Counted from the stretch's first letter, positions 22,225-34,441 are shown. The stretch is DNA of 64,000 bases from Lasiosphaeria ovina (GCA_033439765.1 JAULSN010000017.1:1-64000); one strand, 5' to 3'. Numbers and translations are program-made. Notes: a model not told the origin generated them from the letters alone.

Positions 22225-24231
22225 TTCTTAATTATTTAATTAAATCTTTTTAATCTTTTTATAACTTTTAAATAAAATAATAATAAAAGTAATTAAGATT
22301 TAATTTATTAAAAACTTAATCTTATTAAAGTTTTATAAATTTAATTTAAAAATCTTATATTTTATAATTATATTATAAATAAAATTAAATTATATATTAA
22401 TTATATAAATATAATTATTATATTTTAAAATTTAATTATTATTATATAAAGTTTAAAGCTTAATATAATTTAATATATAATATATTATATATTATATATA
22501 ATAAGTTAATTATATTTTTTATTATATTATAATTTAATAAAAATCTTTATTTATAAAGATTAAGAACCTTTTATATAATAACTTATTCTTTAAAAGGATT
22601 TAGTTTTTAAGAATTAATATTAATTTTTATTTAAAGCAGGATTTTATTATATTATTACTTAAGTATTTTTAAAATATTAAATAATATTATATAATACTTT
22701 AAAAGTTAAGTTTTTTATTATATTTTATAATTTAAAAGTAAATTATAATTATACTTTATTATAAAGAATTATATTATTAATAATAATTTAATTAATAATA
22801 AAAATAAATTATTTATTAATTATATTAATTATCTTTTATATTTATTAATATAATTTATTATTATTTTTTATATTATTATATAATAATTTAATTATAATAA
22901 TAAAGTAAATTTATTATATTAATTTAATTATCTTTTATATTTATTAAATAATTTATTATTATTTTATATATATTATTATTTAATATACTTTATAATAATA
23001 TAATAAATTTTTTTTTTTAATTTAACTTATTTTTCTTAATATTTCTTTAATTATTAATAAATTTATATTATATTTAATCTTATTATACTTCTTATATTAT
23101 TATAAAATTAATAATTTAATTTATATAATACTTTTAATAAATCTTTTATTTAAGTAATTTAAATTTATTCTTTATAAAAAGTATACTTCTTATTTAAATA
23201 TATATTCTTTTAACTTTTTAATATTTTATAAATATTTAATTAACTTTAAAAATAATATAAATCTTATTTAAAAAAGAGTTATTTTATAAATAATTAACTT
23301 TATACTTTTTATTAATTACTTAATTACTTAATAATTAAAAATATATTTATTAAAAAGCTTCTTTAATATTTAATTATATAATATTATATATATATAAGTT
23401 ATAAAATAACTTTTATTAAATTATATAATATTTAAAGGACTTATAAATTAACTTTAAAGAATATTAATATTAATATTTAAAGCTTAATATTAAGCTTTAA
23501 TATAATAATTTAAGAATTATATAATATTAAATTAATATTTTAAAACTTAACTTTAATATTTTTAAATATTATAATCTTAAAATAAATAATTTTAAAAATA
23601 AAGAAGAACTTAATTTTAATAATATAATTAATATAAGTTTAATAAAGTCTTTAAGTTCTTTATTATATAATTATTTTATTATATTAAAGTACTTAATATT
23701 AAGAAGTTAAATATAATAAGAAGAGTATATAAAGAAGTAACGAATAATAATAATCTTCTCTTTATAAAAATCCTTAAATTAAGTTAATAAAAAACTCTTC
23801 TAATTATTAAGGATAATTATTTAAAACCTCCTTGATTATATTTAATAATATACTTATTAAAATATTATTAAATTTATTTAAATTATCTTATTAATTATTA
23901 TAAATATTAAAAAGATTATATTTAATATATTATAAATAAAATAATTAATATCTTAAAGGATTTAAAAATAAAGTTAAAATAAAGTTATATTATTTATATA
24001 CTTAATTATATTACTTATCTTAATTCTTAAATTATAAATTACTTATTTTAATTATATATTATATATAACCTTTATTATAAGCTCGTTTTATTAAAATTAT
24101 AAAAGTTATAATCTTAATTATTATATTTTATTTAAATATTAATTATTAATTAAAATATATATTTATTTAATTACGATCTTTATAAAAGGTCTTTAAAAGT
24201 TATATATATATAATATATATATATTAAGTTT
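22225..24231. repeat. Old AT-only relics
   Basis: Extremely AT-rich, CpT-type composition. The part at about 23590-23870 resembles the same Fot1 transposase region as element 0 (GAAGAGTATATAAAG and CTATT-like spacing against element 1 at 21200-21310), so it is probably another decayed Fot1-type copy. The remainder, including a stretch of TTA/TAA-type sequence at 22700-23030, cannot be assigned. Confidence 0.4.
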
Positions 24232-24466
24232 TATTAAAATAATAATATTAATAACCGTATATTAACGGGAGTTATATAACCGCGTACGTATAAAAAGGCA
24301 TATGCCGCGCGTAGACCTTCCGCCCGTATATATAAAACCCCGGTCGCTTTAAAACCTAACTTAATTCTATAAATAAATAAAATAAAACTAATATTATACT
24401 CCATTAATAATAAATCTACTACTCTTAAACTTATAAGAACCTTATATAATTTAATAATTATAAATA
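24232..24466 (+). repeat. Left LTR of C'
   Basis: A 235-bp LTR, the reverse complement of the LTRs of element C. It includes the motifs ATAACCGCGTACGTATAAAA and CCGCCCGTATATATAAAACC. The TATATAAAA stretch could have been the element's TATA box. Confidence 0.75.
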
Positions 24467-26335
24467 CTAATTACTAAGTAGTTAAATACTTATAAAGAAG
24501 TAATATAAAAAAATAAGATTATATTACTAACGTATATATACTGAACTTTTAAAGGAGGTACGAAAGTATATATAATAATATCTCGTACTATTACTTAAAC
24601 GGAGCCCTTCTTTAAACTTTTAAGGAAAGAGAAGGATCTTTATTTAGAAAAATAAAGGAACTAAACGTATAACGACGTTTACGGCTATAAGTCGGGAGCG
24701 ACGTATATATAACTAGAACTTATATTATACGCCGTTATATAACCCTATTATACTTATTAAACTCCCCTATATATACCCTCTCCTTACTTTATTTATAAAT
24801 TATTAGAACCCCGGTTATACGATAACGACTAATCGTTAATAATATTATTAATATAGCTAGAGCTAGGGAGGATAGCTTCGAGCTTAAGAGCCGGGATAGA
24901 CTTAGAGTCGTACGAAGATATCTAGGAGAAGAGTAATATCCTAAGTACGGTATAAAAGGTAAATATTAATTAGGACCTTTAGGACGAGGCTTAAACCCTA
25001 AATATTATTTAACCCCTTTAAGATAAGGAAGCTATAACTTACTTTATACGTACGATAATAAAGATTATTTAGTTCTCTCTATCTAAGGAAGATATTTAAG
25101 TATCCTTCTATAAAGATTTTAAGGAATAAACGACCGTATAATTCAACTAAGTTAATCATACGTTTAGAAAAGAAATAATTATAATCGTTAAAAAGTATAG
25201 TATCCTAATTACTAGTAAGATAATCTTAGAGTAGATTATAAGTATTATAATATTAGAATTTAAGGAGGAACTACGTAATAAGCCGGACTCTAAAGTAGAG
25301 AGTATTCCCCCGCTTAAGCGGACCGTACGGAGGACTCTACCGCTATTAGATCTACGGCGCTCTTAGTCCTACGGAGGAATATAAAAACTTAATAAGGTAG
25401 GATTACTAATCCTACCGTACGCTCGTAATAACCTATTATACGGGACGCCTTATATTAAGTACTTTAATATCTTATTAATTAGACTTATAAAGAACGGGCT
25501 AATAAATAGCCGTAAGGTTATAGTATTTAATAAATTATAAAAGTTATTATAAAATTATATAAGACGTCCGTATAATATCCTATATAATAAGGTAAGGTAC
25601 TTTATTAATATATATTAAAGACTAGAGATTCTAGAAGATATATACTTTACTATCTTTCTAGAGACCCTATCTAATTATACGGAGGACTATTATTTAAGTT
25701 ATATTAGACTAGATAAACGTTAGGACGAAGTCTACTTTATATTAAATACGTACTTTAATATTATAAGACTACCGGAGGGAATAAGAGATATTATATTATA
25801 CTGGGCTAGGTACGCGCGAGCTTCTAAGAGAGGGAGAGAGAGAGTACGCGCGCGGGTATAAGAGAGAGAGAGAGAGTAAGGTATAAAGAAGGAAGGAAGA
25901 AGGAAGAGAGCTAGGAAAGAAGAGCTGATTTATACCCGGGCGGCTAGCCTCGAGAGGGTAAGGCCCGGACCTTCAGCTCCTTCCGTACGGACTTCGAATT
26001 CACTCTCTTCGTTATATAGAACCCTAAATACGTACTAGTAGGTAAATATATTATCGGATAAACCGGTATAATAAGAGCGGAATAAATTATTAATTTTATC
26101 CTTAATCTTAAATTAATATTAAAGTCTTTATTATATATAAATAAGGTAATATATAATTAAGGTAAATAATAATCCGATAAAGTAGTATATTAAGAGTATA
26201 ATTATATTAAGTAAATTACGGAAATAGGTTATTTTAAGAAGGACTTATCTCTAAGTTATATAAGGGAAATAAGAAGGCGTTTATATAATAAGAAGGAAGA
26301 CCGGAGGCGTATAATTATAAAAGAAAAGTTATTAG
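24467..26335 (+). pseudogene. C' internal region, broken gag-like frame
   Basis: Aligns with the internal part of element C read in reverse. Many TAG/TAA codons interrupt the frame. Readable scraps match C (for example the ILNTYFN stretch). No reverse transcriptase, RNase H or integrase motif was found. The join near 25785-25800 (GGAGGGAATAAGAGATATT) marks an internal deletion relative to C. A GA/CG-rich low-complexity patch (25830-25900, GAGAGAG with GCGCGCG) follows. Confidence 0.45.
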
Positions 26336-26380
26336 TATTAGAATAATAATATTAATAACCGTATATTAATAGGAGTTATA
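26336..26380 (+). repeat. Right LTR of C', first part
   Basis: The first 45 bp of the right LTR, ending in TTATA, the 5-bp target duplication of retrotransposon B. It continues at 34242. Confidence 0.75.
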
Positions 26381-26382
26381 TA

Positions 26383-28243
26383 ACGTGCGTAATAAGCGAG
26401 TGCACTAGATAAGCGAGTGTACCACTTTCCACCACCCGACTATATTTATTCTCAATTATAATACAACCATACTAAGAAATTACAATAACTGAATCAGAAA
26501 CAGATGAATCAGACGATTCTGCAGCCTCCTTATACGTGCGAGCATTATGGCCAGGCTTGCCGCATACGCCACAGTATCGAATCTTCGTACGAGACCCCCC
26601 TATACTACTACTATTTTGTCGTGTTTCCTGAGCTAACTACTCACCCATAGCCTTCTGGTCTAGTAAATCCTATGCCTCTTATATAGTAAGTAACCCTCCA
26701 AGCCGTATACGTGTTTTCTTAGCTCTCCGTCGCTTACTAAGCCCCTTATTGGCCTTTCGTAGTATAGAGACCTCTATACGAAGAAGAGCCACCTCGTACA
26801 TTACAGCTATTATACCTTTGGCTAATCGATCTATAATAGTTAGTATTAAGGTTGGAGAGCTATCCTAATGGTTAGAAATTCGAGTTTTAATAAATGCCGA
26901 CTATAAGGTGGCCTCTCGAGGGTTATATGGCGTTTAGGAGACCCAAGGTAATACGGTGGTTGGGCTTAAGGTAGGGGGTATTGGGGTCCGAATACGCACA
27001 TCTAACTTAGATATTACCCTTTCTAGGTCGTACGGCACAAGGCCAGCTCCGGCGAAACCCCCCTAGATGTTCTTTTCTATAATCGAAGTAAAAAACGCCT
27101 CTCTAAATATATAAAGAAACTCCAACTTACTAATATATATAATGTTCATCCGTATAAACTGCTTAATTTGGCGGCCATACGCCTTCTTTAACGGCCCAAA
27201 ATAACCAATATCTAAGGGCTGGAGTATATACGAAGAGTATGGAGGCATATAAAGTATAATAATATTATACTCTTTATAATAATTATCGAATTCTTTAGAG
27301 TAGTGGCTTTCGTAGCTATTAAGGATTAATAGCCGGTATATACCCTTTATACGAGATGCTATATAGAAATCGAAGTGCCGAATCCAATCTATGCCTTTCT
27401 TATTCGTAGTCTAGCCATTATCGGTTATTACGATACGCCAGTCGGCCGGGAGGTTATATTCTTCATACTAGTTAGCAAGGTGATATTACCTAGCCAAGAT
27501 AATAAATGGCGGGATGGCCCAGCCTAGAGCATTCACTCCTTAGATAACTATAGCCCACTCTCGATTACTAGGCTAGGCCTATTTAGCCTTACTACGGCCA
27601 TCTGAGGTAGTAACTACCATAGTGGCGATAATAATACCCATCATAAAGCCAGTCTCGTCGAAATTATAGATATCGTCGTTAAGGATACCGTATTTGACCT
27701 TAACGTTATACATAAGGGCAAACCACTCGCGAATAATCGTTGGATCTTCGTATTTAGCCCTCTAGTAGTCGTATTTACGCGTAAAACGCGTCCGAAGGTC
27801 TGGTTAGCGCTTAACGAAGTTATAAGCCCATCGTACTCTAATAGGGGGCGCGTCGCGTTCGCGGAGTAATCGATTAGCCATATCTTCCACGTAAGAAAGC
27901 CGGGGGTGGAATGCGCGTACACATAGTTCAATTATATACTGAACAATCGTTTTCTCTTCCAAATCGGTAAGTTTACGTGAATTGGCTGGAATATCGCGTC
28001 GTGAAGGTTTACCGTCGCGTCGTCGTATAAGTATTATATAGTGAATATCGTAGATCTTACCTGTAGCTCGTAGGGTGAGGTTTTTATCGCGTTGGATAGC
28101 TTTAAGGGCTAAAATTATCTGTGCCTCTTTTAAAGTGGAAGACATGTTGGGTTGTGGAATAATTAAGGATTAAAGGTGGAGGTGGTGCGTCGCGTGGAAA
28201 GTGGTGCACTCGCTTATCTGGTGCACTCGCTTATTACGCACGT
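26383..28243 (-). mobile_element. Fot1/pogo-type transposon, element 2 (word TGCAC)
   Basis: A 1861-bp element with near-perfect TIRs starting ACGTGCGTAATAAGCGAG at both ends, flanked by TA at 26381-82 and 28244-45. Each TIR repeats ATAAGCGAG twice, followed by TGCAC (one left repeat reads TGTAC). It keeps more CpA and TpG than any other copy in the island and is probably the youngest or least mutated. It lies exactly at the left end of retrotransposon B, having inserted into the TATA that begins B's LTR. Confidence 0.88.
26472..28145 (-). pseudogene. Fot1/pogo-type transposase, element 2
   Basis: A 1674-bp frame with an intact ATG at 28145. The first 114 codons are uninterrupted; later stops are of RIP type. 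Residues 1-50 are a Psq-type helix-turn-helix of a different class from element 1 (MSSTLKEAQ at the start, IYDIHYIILIRRRDGKPS before the conserved block). From residue 51 (DIPANSRK) the protein matches element 1 almost exactly. The catalytic block again has Asn for the second Asp. The C-terminal zinc knuckle is well preserved: CGVCGKPGHNARTY, with Tyr where the fourth ligand Cys should be (TGT to TAT). Inactive, but the best preserved copy. Confidence 0.82.
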
Positions 28244-28507
28244 TATAAGAGAGGGTAGGTACGCTTAATTAAGGTGGTTATAATATAGGTAAGAAGAAGG
28301 GCGAGCAATGAGTGGCATTAGTATAAGACTTTAACCTAGCCCTCGTAAAGGAAGGTGGGCGAGGGCCGCTACTTATATACATACTCAGGGGCTCCGTTCC
28401 TTATAACGGCAGTAGCTGTGCCAACTAGCAGTGGTCTGGCTAGTTAGTAATAGGTAATGGGCGCACACAAAGGTGTACGTACGTACTTAGGGTGCTCTTT
28501 CCTTATA
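28244..28507 (-). repeat. 3' LTR of retrotransposon B
   Basis: 264 bp. Compared with the 5' LTR it keeps CA/TG at many positions where the other has TA, for example GCGCACACAAAGG against GCGTATATAAAGG. This copy has clearly suffered less RIP. Confidence 0.85.
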
Positions 28508-28523
28508 ACTATCCCCCCCCCCG
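28508..28523 (-). other. Polypurine tract of B
   Basis: On the minus strand a run of ten G (complement of C at 28513-28522) lies directly before the 3' LTR, the site where plus-strand DNA synthesis would be primed. It fixes the element's orientation. Confidence 0.65.
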
Positions 28524-28587
28524 TAGATCGACGTCCTCGTCGATCTTGAACCTTATTTATTATCCTCCCTCTAATAAGAGCAAAAGC

Positions 28588-28659
28588 GCCGCGGTAGTAT
28601 AGTGGTTAATACCCTAGTATCTTTGCTAGAGGTCGGGGGTTCGAATCCTCCTCGGGGTA
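28588..28659 (+). tRNA. tRNA-like sequence inside retrotransposon B
   Basis: A 72-nt stretch, antisense to B's genes. The acceptor GCCGCGG pairs with TCGGGGT (4 Watson-Crick, 2 GU, 1 mismatch). The D arm has a perfect GTAT/ATAC stem and the loop AGTGGTTA. The T arm is GGGGG-TTCGAAT-CCTCC (one GU). The Pol III A box (TAGTATAGTGG) and B box (GGTTCGAATCC, perfect) are intact. The anticodon arm is poor: CTAG/CTAG stem with an 8-nt loop TATCTTTG, so no anticodon can be assigned (CTT or TCT possible). A TTTTT run follows at about 28709. It could be a tRNA pseudogene, a SINE-type Pol III head, or a captured tRNA. It lies between the polypurine tract and the end of pol. Confidence 0.4.
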
Positions 28660-28699
28660 TCTTAGTTTATAGGCATTACCTACGGGTCGTACTCGTAGA

Positions 28700-31600
28700 T
28701 TAATAACTTTTTAGTTATTCCACTTCCTATGCCTTTGTTTTGCTTTTTTCTCGTATCGTTATAGCACCTTCTATACGTTGGCCAAGTATTCCCTAGGTTC
28801 CTAGGTGTTATATTCTACTAGCTAGCCTACCTATTTGACTAGGAACCTTTTTCGTTCTCCTTCATCCTTATATTCTACGATATCTTCTACTTCCTACTCC
28901 TCCTCTCCTTCTACTAGCTCTAGTAGTAGTAGTACCTTCTAGCCTTCGGCTACCGACCACTTTTCTAATAGGGAGACTGGGAAGATATTATAGAGCCGGG
29001 CGTACTTGGCTGGTAGTTCGACCCGGTATACTTACGTGCCGATCCTTTCCGTAATCTTAATTAGGATGAACCTTAGTACTAGCTTCCTTCCTGCCTTAAA
29101 TCGGAAATTCTATATAGAGAGTCTAACTATCTCTCCTACTTCGAATTCGATCTACTAGTATCGTACGTCGTAGTATTTCTTCTAGGAGTCCACTACCTTC
29201 TACTAGTAGTAGTATAACCTCTCCCTTAGGTATACTAGCTTACTTAGCCGCTCGTGAACCCCTTATACCTTTAGCTATATAGAGGGTACGTAATACGCCA
29301 TCCGAGGATTATAGCCGTATAGGGCCTCGAACGGGCTCGCTCTAATAGTTACGTATACGCTATTATTATACGTAAACTCCGCTTCGTAGAGTAGTGGTAC
29401 CCACTAGGCCTCTTCGTCGGTAAAGTACCTTAAATAGTACTATAGGCTTTGGTATATTCGTTCCGACTAGCTATCGGTCTGCGGGTGGTAGGCTATTAAG
29501 AGCCTCTACTTAACTTGGCGAGCTTTGGAAAGCTCTACCTAGAAATTACTAGTTAATAGGGAATCTCGGTCGGAGACTATACCTATTAGTATACTAAATC
29601 GGTATTCTATATACTCGTAGAGTAGCTGGGCTAACTCGGCTACCGTAACCGTAGTAGTAGTTAGGATAAAGAGCGCGGTTTTCGTAAACCGGTCTATAAC
29701 TACTAGGATGGTATCTACGATACGGTCCTTATACTAGTAAGGGGGTAGCTTCGTAATAAAATCTAGGCTAATCTCTTCGAAAGGTTAGGTAGGTAGTAGT
29801 AGGGAGCTAAGCTTCCCGTATAGCTTATGCCTTAGTTATCGGTTACCGAGGTATACCTAGTACTATTTTATATAAGCTTATACTTCTACGTCTAGATTTT
29901 CCTAGTAGAATCTTCGCTTTAATAGGTCTACTATCTTATAGCTCCCAAAATACCCGGCTCTAGGGTTATCGTAGTATAAGCGTATTAGCTCTCTTCGTAA
30001 TACTAGCGCTACTGGGATTACCAGCCTACCTTTATATCGGAGGGCCCCCTTATTATTAACGCTATCGTTTCCTAGCCTACCCTAGAACCCAGTACCTATA
30101 CGCCTTATATTATTATTCCCTAGTTTCCCTATAGGCCTAGTACCCGCGTTATTAACGCTATTATTTCCTAGTCTACCCTAGAATCTAGTACCTATACGCG
30201 TATTATTATTCCCTAGTTTCCCTATAGGCCTAGTACCCGCGTTTCTTTAATCCTCGAGCACCTCCTTAATACGGCTTCTATATTCGAGATCCCCTTTCTA
30301 TAGGGCGATAAGCGACCTATAGAATCTATACCTAGGATCCTATTCCTTAGCTACCTCACTGGCGTAAACCTCTACTATAACCGTGTAAGGAATTAATAGG
30401 TCGGTACCCTAAGCGTCTAGCTTCAGTTGCCCCTCGACCCTCTAATCTAACCGCCCTAGCGAGATCGTCTACTCTAGCGAGTCCGTAGTAGTTCTCCTAG
30501 TACGGCGTCCTAGCCCCTCCGTCGGGGTACTTCCGTCCCGCTAGTAGCTCCTTTCCCGGGGCTCCACTTTATTAAACGCTACGCGTCCGGTGGCCCCGAG
30601 GGTAAGGCGCGTTATAGCCGAAACCCTAGCTATACCTTCAACTCGAGGATATTAAAGGGTCTATTTAACTCGTCTTACCGCTCTACGGTACTTCTAGGAG
30701 TACGACTTCTTCTATACCCCGGCCTTAATCTAGGCTACGATTACCCTTACTACTACTAGTAACTCCCTAGCTAACTATAGCTTCTTCGTTAAGGTAGGTA
30801 ATATATCGTCGTAGGTAATCTCTCCTACTATATAGTCCGGTCTTCTTAAAAGGGGGTCGGCGGGGTTAGTAGCCCTAGGTCGATATTCGAGGTCGAAATC
30901 GAAAGGAGATAGGCGGTATACCTATCTAGCTAAGCGGCCCTTAAGGTCTCGGGCTAGGGCTACGATTACCCCTTTTAAGGCCTCGTAATCGGTAAGAACT
31001 ACGAACCTCTAGTCGGTACCGCCTAGGTAGTGGCCCTAGTACTCGAGGGACTCGATAATAGCGATGAGTTCCTTCTACCCGGTGGCCTACCGGAGCTCGG
31101 TATCGGTGAGCTTCCTTAACTAGTAGGCTATAGGGCGCTATTAAGAGTCGACTAGCTATAAGAGGATCCTGGAGATCGCCTTATTACTAGTATCGGTCTC
31201 GACTCTAGTCTGGCGGGTTGGATCCTAGTAGGTAAGGAAACCTGCTTAACTAAACGCTGCTTTAAGGTGGTTGAAGGCGGCATCGGCCTCTAGTGGCTAT
31301 CGGAAAGGGTTAGTGGCCTCTCCTTTTAGTAGTACGGTAATAGAGGCTATAATCCTAGAATACCCCTGGATAAACCGGCGGTAGAAGTTGGCGAATCCGA
31401 GGAAGACTTATATCTCTCGTATTAACTAGGGTACGGGCCATTCTTAGATTACCTTAACCCGCTCGAGGTCTATTAAGATACCTTAGTAGTTAATAATAAA
31501 GCCTAGGAACTCGACTTAGTCCTAGTAGAAGGAATATTTTGACCGTTTAGCGAAGAGCTGGGCTTATTCGAAATAGTCGAGCACCTCTAGGATATAGCGG

Positions 31601-33933
31601 GTATACTCCTTACGGGTAGTAGAGTAGATAAGGATATCATCGAGGTAAACGATACAAAACACATCTACTAGGCCGGCTAAGGCCCTATTAATATAAGCTT
31701 GGAAGGTGGCCGGCGCGTTAGTCAAGCTGAACGGCATAATAGTATATTCGAATTGGCTATAGCGGGTCTTGAAGGCTGTCTTCTATTAATCGGTCTTACG
31801 GATCCGGATCCGGTAGTAGGCATCCTTAAGGTCGAGCTTAGTAAAGAACCGGGCACCTATAAGGCGGTCTATAAGGTCGTTAATAAGTAGTAGAGGGTAC
31901 TGGTTCTTAATAGTAATCTTATTTAAGCCCCGGTAGTCGACGTATAAGCGTATGGTTCTATCCTTCTTAGGGACGAAAATAACTAGGGCTCCGGTAGGGC
32001 TACTACTTTCTACGATACGGCCGTTAGCGAGGTTCTCCTAGATATAGAGAGCTAGTTCGTCCAATTGGGCTTGACTAAGGGGATAAATATAGCCCTACGG
32101 CGGTATAGACCCCTCTATAAGATCGATATAGTACTCGGCTCCTTCGAGGGTATTAGGCTCCCGAGATACTTATTCCAAGAAGACGGCTAAGCGGTGTGCG
32201 AGCTCCGGGGGTAAAGGTTCTGGGTTTGGCTCCTATATCGGGCCGTCGAGGGTATCGATATAGTCCTCCTCGGGCCCGATAACCACGTTGGAGACTATGG
32301 CCGTAAAGGCGGGTGCGCCGTTAAGGACGTCTCGGGCGAATTCCCCCGGTAGGATCTCCGAGTAACGGCCCTATTCGAAGGCGTTGAGGGCGGTATGAAG
32401 AACCACGCCCTCTAATCCCATACCCGGGTTCCCCTATAGTATTGGTGGGGCCCCCTTTAGCCGCTTGACCCCGTAGAAGAATTGAGATACGGTACGGGGG
32501 TTCCCGTATATATTAGTAAGTTGGAGAGTAAGGTGGAAAATGCCGTGGTTCTTGATCCGGCCGGCAGAACCGGTGATCTACGCAATTGACTTGGGCCCCC
32601 GTATCGGTATTAATGACCACCGTTAGTAGTGCGGCCTTCTGGCCACGGCGCTAGGAGCGAGTACTACCTTGGATGGTAAAGGTAGGGCCCGGCTTTACCC
32701 CCTTAAAGATGGCCTGGGTAGATCGATCGGGGTCGTCGTCTACCGCCTCTCGTTTTCCGAGTCGTCTTCTAAGTCGGAGGGTTCCGGATATAGGTCACCG
32801 GGGTCCTTACCATTCTCCGTACCGATATTCTGGATCCTAATATCCGAGCCCGGTAGGGCCGTAGTACGTAGGAGGGTATATTGGCGTTACACGTATCCTA
32901 GCTTGCCATAGTTATAGTACGTAATCGGCTCTCTAGTATAGAGAAGGGCCTACGCGTTAGACCCGGTAACTGGTTGTACTAGGGTAGGAGGTATATCCTT
33001 TATTAGTAGATCCCGGAGTTCCCTTCGTTAGATCCGGGCTTTATCGTAGCGGGGCCCGGAGTAAGCTTCCTCCATAGTACGTAGTAGTTTCCGGGCTTTA
33101 TCGAGGCTAGTAGGGGAGCCTATCCGCTTTCGGTAGGTTTCTTTATCGTTACCGTTCCGTAGGTAGGACCGGGTTAACTAGATACGTTCGTACTATTCGG
33201 TATAGTCCTTTACTAAGATAACGTTAGGGACGGCCTCGGCGTATCGGCTATAGTAAAAACGGTCTAATTTAATCCAATAGTCCCGTACTATAAAGGGGCT
33301 TTCGGTATCCATTCCGGGGAGTCGTCTAACTAGGGCGGCCCACTCTCTATAGAACTCCTAGGGTAATCTCCCGCGTTAGGTATAAACCAGCCAGTCTTTA
33401 TATACCTAGACTTCTCCGGTCTTACTACTAAGGTAGTCCGAAGTAACGTAGTCCTTAAATTCCTACTATACGATTCGTTCGAAGTCCCCGTCGTAGAGCT
33501 GCTTCTAGTAAGCCCGCTATTATTACTACATTTCCGGCTCTATCTAGGTACTAGCCCATTAGACTTGGAGCTATTAAGGTCGGTCTTGGCGTATAGCGTT
33601 TCCTTATTCTACGGCTTATAGCTAGTCTTCCCTATCCTGGAACGAGGCATTAACCCTTAGCTTACTAACCGTATAGGTAGGGGGGCGGTCGTCTTTCGGC
33701 CGGGATAGGCCTCCTTAAGGTCCTAGGTTAGCTAGAGTAGTTCTAAGGTTGCCTAAGCCGGCAGAAAAGTTGGTTATCGCCTACAATATTAAGGCTTAGA
33801 ACTACTGGGGATCTATACTAGTAGAGGGCGTAGGAGAGTCCTATACGGGGTCGTTCAAATCCTCGAGGGTCGCTTATTAGGTTGAACTAGCCTAAGGAGT
33901 GGCTCTCCCCTTTCTACGAGTATTGCCTGCCAT
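28700..33933 (-). pseudogene. gag-pol of retrotransposon B, RIP-inactivated
   Basis: ATG at 33933 begins MAGNTRRKGRATP (gag). A gag zinc knuckle at about 32902-32935 reads YYNYGKLGYV, in which Cys and His ligands have become Tyr (TGT to TAT, CAC to TAC). The reverse transcriptase active site is intact: IVYLDDILIY at 31653-31624. A chromodomain lies at the C-terminus (about 28890-28770), with RKRFLVK followed by a TAG where Trp is expected, and later YNT, TAG, EPREYLANV. Stops replace Trp/Gln codons throughout. Such polyproteins are cut by the element's protease into capsid, reverse transcriptase/RNase H and integrase. The chromodomain targets insertion to heterochromatin. The left limit is approximate. 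Confidence 0.75.
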
Positions 33934-33977
33934 AGTGACCGGCTCGATCGTTACTAGTAGTAGGGAGGTTGAAGAAT

Positions 33978-34241
33978 TATAAGAGAGGGTAGGTACGCCT
34001 AATTAAGGTAGTTATAATATAGGTAAGAAGAAGGGCGAGTAATAAGTAGTATTAGTATAAGACTTTAACCTAGCCCTCGTAAAGGAAGGTAGGCGAGGGC
34101 CGCTACTTATATATATACTTAGGGGCTCCGTTCCTTATAACGGTAGTAGCTGTGCTAACTAGTAGTAGTCTAGCTAGTTGGTAATAGGTGGTGGGCGTAT
34201 ATAAAGGTGTACGCACGTGCTTAAGGTGCTCTTTCCTTATA
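33978..34241 (-). repeat. 5' LTR of retrotransposon B
   Basis: 264 bp, equal in length to the other LTR. Differences are almost all C-to-T or G-to-A in this copy. The region just inside (33934-33977) would hold the primer binding site. I could not match it to a specific tRNA end. Confidence 0.85.
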
Positions 34242-34436
34242 TTATATAACCGCGTACGTATAAGAAGGTACGTACCGCGCGTAAACTTCTTACTTATATA
34301 TATAAAACCTTAATTACCTTAAAACCTAGCTTAATTTTATAAATAAATAAAATAGAATTAATATTATACCACCTTAATAATAAATTTACTACTTTTAGAC
34401 TTATAAGATCCTTATATAATTTAAGAATTATAAATA
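34242..34436 (+). repeat. Right LTR of C', second part
   Basis: Begins with TTATA (target copy of B), continues TAACCGCGTACGTATAAGAA as in the left LTR, and ends TTAAGAATTATAAATA, followed by the target copy AGTTT. Confidence 0.75.
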
Positions 34437-34441
34437 AGTTT

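Larger units (their letters stand above)
28244..34241 (-). mobile_element. Ty3/gypsy chromodomain retrotransposon B
   Basis: A 6.0-kb element with two 264-bp LTRs (28244-28507 and 33978-34241), TATAAGAGAGGG...TTCCTTATA, in a 5-bp target duplication TTATA (26376-26380 before the intervening element 2, and 34242-34246). The genes run on the minus strand: gag starts near the right LTR, and a polypurine tract lies next to the left LTR, making the left one the 3' LTR. It inserted into the right LTR of C'. Confidence 0.85.
24232..34436 (+). mobile_element. C-family LTR element C', with B and element 2 inserted in its right LTR
   Basis: Termini TATTAAAATAAT and AAGAATTATAAATA are flanked by the exact 5-bp target copy AGTTT (24227-24231 and 34437-34441). 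The left LTR is 24232-24466 (235 bp). The right LTR is split into 26336-26380 and 34242-34436, which rejoin to exactly 235 bp once the inserted DNA and its TTATA duplication are removed. The internal region is only 1.87 kb and lacks about 1.4 kb present in element C, so this is a deletion derivative. LTR ends read TA...TA, as RIP of TG...CA would give. Confidence 0.8.

Noticed and set aside
16400..24231. AT-rich DNA as a mitochondrial insertion or centromere core
   Set aside because: Blocks align with RIP-mutated Fot1 and LTR elements of the same island; no mitochondrial gene motif. A centromeric role cannot be judged from one window.
25830..25900. GA/CG-rich patch in C' as a telomere- or promoter-like element
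   Set aside because: Same low-complexity patch exists at the equivalent place in C (about 41400-41460 reversed); it is part of the element.
31699..32911. Plus-strand open frames inside retrotransposon B
   Set aside because: Antisense of the pol gene, which is identified on the minus strand by its reverse transcriptase active site.
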